Below the pieces are notes generated by a model. The model had not been told where the DNA came from and ran no database searches. It saw nothing but the letters and a program-made list of their open reading frames with translations. Both the position numbers and the translations under genes were made by a program. Below are positions 6,101 through 7,680 of a DNA stretch of 7,680 nucleotides, in pieces. Every line of letters begins with the position of its first letter. The first letter of the stretch is position 1. Origin of the DNA: JBOHNM01 sp050730675 (GTDB lineage: Bacteria; Planctomycetota; Phycisphaerae; Phycisphaerales; UBA1924); contig JBOHNM010000177.1 of NCBI GenBank assembly GCA_050730675.1, positions 1 through 7,680 on the forward strand, read 5' to 3'.

Positions 6101-7450
6101 TCAACGCGTGAAGATGCTGCGAATCGTCACTGGGGAAGTGGATCGGTCGATCTCGGCAACGATCTCCACCTCAACACCAGTGGCTTCGTCGCGGCCGCGC
6201 GAGGTGACGATGAAGACATTGGAGCGAACGTCGAGGACGGCGTAGAGCTGCGCGAGCTGGGCGCGGGAGAGGGTGGGGATGTCCTGGAGGTCGGCGAAGC
6301 TGGCGATCTCGCCGCCCATCTGGCTCTTGTAGAGGAGCAGGGTGTCCTTGAGCGATGGGCTGTTGTAGAAGGTGGCGAGGTAGTCCAGGGCCTGCTCGTC
6401 GCAGGTGTTGATGTTGAGCTTGCCGGGATTGACCGCGGTGGGGTCGCCGATGCAGCATTTGTCGAGCAGGTCAGAGAGTTGCTGACGGGTGAGTGCCGCT
6501 GGCGGGGCCTGGCGCTGTTGCTGGCCCCCCTGGCCGGCCTGCTGGGTGTTCTGTTGAGGGGCGAGCTGCGCGAGGTCGGTGCTGATGAAATCAGCCATCA
6601 GCTTGCCCTGCTGGGCGGCGGAAACAATGGCCTCGGCCTGGTTGGACTCGACGCCCAGGAGCGACTGCACCTGCGACGCATCGGCGGTGCTGAGGTCGAT
6701 CCGCTCTTCACCGGTCGATGAGACGCCGCCGGTGATGCTGGACGCGGTGATAAACCGCGACCAGCCGGCGTCGAGGTTGGGGTCGCTGGAGGAGGGAAAC
6801 GCGGAATCGGTGGAGAGTTCGCCTGAATCGATGATCCCGTTGCCGTTCCAGTCCTTGCCGTGGAGGAGTTCGGGGTCCATGCCGCGGACGAGCAGCAGTT
6901 CGCGCAGGTCGGAGATCGGGCCGTTGCGCGGGTGGTAGGGGCTGGTGAGGCCGCCGTAGGAATCGATCTCGGCGCCGGCTTCGAGCGGCTCGTCGTCGGC
7001 GTCGATCCAGTCCAGGATTCCGTCGGCGACGTCCTCTGTCATGTTCTCGAGGAGCATGAGGTCGTCGAAGGTCATGAGGTTGACATTGATCTTGCTGTGG
7101 GCATCGACGGGGCCGTCCTCGAGGCCGTTGACCGTCGAATGCACGACTCGGAAGCTTGCGCGGGTGAGATCGGCACGGGAATCGCCGGCCATGGCGTCCA
7201 GCAAGGCCTGACCGGTGAGGGGCATGGCCTGGGTGCTCTCAAACTGGAGACGTGTGATCATCGTCTCGACGCCGGCGCGGGCGGCCCAGTGGGCGCGCAC
7301 GCGCGCGAGGGCCTCGCGACCGGCCGCGGCCTGACGGGCGGCGCTGGTCTGGAGGGCGACGAGCACGATCGCGGCGAGCGCGACGGCCCAAAGGACGATC
7401 GCGATGGCAAAGCCGCGCGGCCGACGCGAGTTGGAGGGTGATCGCTTCAT
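6101..7450 (-). CDS. gspK: T2SS minor pseudopilin GspK
   Basis: Minor pseudopilin of 449 residues, which with GspI and GspJ forms the tip of the pseudopilus. The type III signal is clear: basic leader MKRSPSNSRRPRG, expected cleavage between G13 and F14, then the hydrophobic helix FAIAIVLWAVALAAIVLVAL. Position +5 is Ile rather than Glu, as is normal for GspK. The alpha-domain shows the family motifs NLMTFDDLMLLENMTEDVAD plus GILDWIDADDEP (about 124-155) and DLRELLLVRGMDPELLHG (181-198). An EF-hand-type loop D200-E211 follows. A Gln/Gly-rich linker is at about 298-316. A second helix-hairpin domain with GKLNINTCDEQALDYLATF (343-361) and a final sheet complete the protein. Cys332, Cys333 and Cys350 (331-350 region) could form a disulfide. 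At 449 residues it is longer than proteobacterial GspK (about 300-350). The ATG overlaps the upstream stop (ATGA), with AGGAGG nine bases upstream (7460-7465). Confidence 0.92.
   Translation of the reverse strand: MKRSPSNSRRPRGFAIAIVLWAVALAAIVLVALQTSAARQAAAGREALARVRAHWAARAGVETMITRLQFESTQAMPLTGQALLDAMAGDSRADLTRASFRVVHSTVNGLEDGPVDAHSKINVNLMTFDDLMLLENMTEDVADGILDWIDADDEPLEAGAEIDSYGGLTSPYHPRNGPISDLRELLLVRGMDPELLHGKDWNGNGIIDSGELSTDSAFPSSSDPNLDAGWSRFITASSITGGVSSTGEERIDLSTADASQVQSLLGVESNQAEAIVSAAQQGKLMADFISTDLAQLAPQQNTQQAGQGGQQQRQAPPAALTRQQLSDLLDKCCIGDPTAVNPGKLNINTCDEQALDYLATFYNSPSLKDTLLLYKSQMGGEIASFADLQDIPTLSRAQLAQLYAVLDVRSNVFIVTSRGRDEATGVEVEIVAEIDRSTSPVTIRSIFTR
6818..6853 (-). other. EF-hand/dockerin-type calcium loop in GspK
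   Basis: Codes for GspK residues 200-211, DWNGNGIIDSGE. This fits the 12-residue EF-hand loop exactly: Asp at 1, Asn at 3 and 5, Gly at 6, Ile at 8, Asp at 9 and Glu at 12, so all usual side-chain ligand positions are filled. GspK of enterotoxigenic E. coli is known to bind calcium, though not, to my knowledge, through a loop of this canonical type. Calcium binding here is inference from the motif. Confidence 0.7.
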
Positions 7451-7680
7451 CCGCCGCGGCCTCCTCTCCCACCGCCGCCGCCGGGACCGACGCCTGGCAC
7501 GATGATGGGTTGGCCGCCGCCGGGTGGCGCGCCGCCATTGCCCGGACCGCCGCCGGGACCACCCGTGCCGGGACGCGGACCGCCACCGTTGCCGCCGCCG
7601 CCGCCATTGATGCCGCCACCACCACCCGGTCGCCCACCGCCGCCCCCCCCACCGGGACGACCACCACCTCCGCCGCCTCC
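7447..7680 (-). CDS. C-terminal end of upstream gene with glycine-rich tail (possibly GspJ)
   Basis: A minus-strand frame enters from the right edge and runs for 77 codons to a TGA at 7449-7447. The stop overlaps the gspK ATG as ATGA, so it is the preceding gene of the same operon. Fifty of the 77 residues are Gly; the rest are mostly Pro, Arg and Asn, with one less repetitive piece, GGQPIIVPGVGP. This is a low-complexity tail with no recognisable domain. In T2SS operons the gene before gspK is usually gspJ, and minor pseudopilins of divergent phyla can have such tails, so GspJ is the most likely identity, from position only. The start and folded part lie outside the window. Confidence 0.6.
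   Translation of the reverse strand, partial: GGGGGGGRPGGGGGGGRPGGGGGINGGGGGNGGGPRPGTGGPGGGPGNGGAPPGGGQPIIVPGVGPGGGGGRGGRGG
7513..7680. repeat. GCC/ACC-rich low-complexity DNA coding for poly-glycine
   Basis: On the plus strand this is a run of GCC, ACC and CCG triplets with two C-runs (7643-7650 is mostly C). Read on the minus strand it codes for Gly runs of up to seven residues broken by Arg-Pro, Ile-Asn or Asn. Both GGC and GGT codons are mixed, so it is a degenerate rather than perfect microsatellite. Such tracts are prone to length change and to assembly or sequencing error, so the frame across it deserves caution. Confidence 0.55.

Noticed and set aside
5849..6721. 290-residue plus-strand open frame across the gspK/gspL junction.
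   Set aside because: It lies antisense to the well-supported GspK and GspL frames and shows no recognisable motif. High GC makes long chance frames common here.
7397..7411. GspK lacks the Glu at position +5 of the mature pseudopilin, which could look like a mutation.
   Set aside because: Absence of Glu5 is a normal property of the GspK family, which caps the pseudopilus.
7239..7667. Minus-strand 142-residue frame, Val/Ala-rich then Arg-rich.
   Set aside because: It runs 200 bases into gspK in another frame. The glycine-rich frame ending exactly at the gspK ATGA overlap is the better explanation.
1..7680. Search for CRISPR repeats, tRNA or rRNA, insertion-sequence ends and attachment sites.
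   Set aside because: No regularly spaced direct repeats, no tRNA-like cloverleaf and no transposase frame were seen. Nearly all the window is occupied by the secretion genes.

Overview
The window is a very GC-rich stretch of bacterial DNA. All the believable coding lies on the minus strand. It carries the inner-membrane platform and outer-membrane secretin part of a type II secretion system (T2SS). The minus-strand frames are tightly packed, have strongly G/C-biased third codon positions and form one tandem series. The long plus-strand frames are mirror images of these genes. The organism is probably a Gram-negative-type (diderm), high-GC environmental bacterium. A planctomycete (perhaps Phycisphaerae-like) fits best, because its T2SS proteins are long, divergent and rich in Pro/Ala/Gly/Gln linkers, and its GspK carries an EF-hand/dockerin-like loop. 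That assignment is inference, not proof.

Layout in the direction of transcription (right to left): the C-terminal end of an upstream gene with a glycine-rich tail (7680-7447, possibly GspJ); gspK (7450-6101); a 46-base gap; gspL, a PilM-PilN-like fusion (6054-4291); gspM, PilO-like (4294-3629); a GspC/PilP-like gene (3632-2856); a 75-base gap; and the secretin gspD (2780 to beyond position 1, 926 codons visible, no stop in the window). Three junctions are 4-base ATGA overlaps (upstream gene/gspK, gspL/gspM, gspM/gspC), which suggests one operon with translational coupling. The gap before gspD contains a short inverted repeat and a small hairpin that would include the gspD ribosome binding site.

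How they work together: GspK is a minor pseudopilin that caps the tip of the periplasmic pseudopilus. GspL and GspM form the inner-membrane assembly platform, with GspL reaching into the cytoplasm toward the GspE ATPase. The GspC-like protein spans the periplasm and links the platform to the GspD secretin channel in the outer membrane. GspE, GspF, the major pseudopilin GspG and the prepilin peptidase are not in the window. The order L(M+N)-M(O)-C(P)-D(Q) is the order of the type IV pilus pilMNOPQ cluster, with the first two genes fused. The most notable features are this order, an apparent extra N-domain in the secretin, the EF-hand-type loop in GspK, and long low-complexity or helical extensions in several subunits. 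I see no unrelated novel system, RNA gene, CRISPR array or mobile element.
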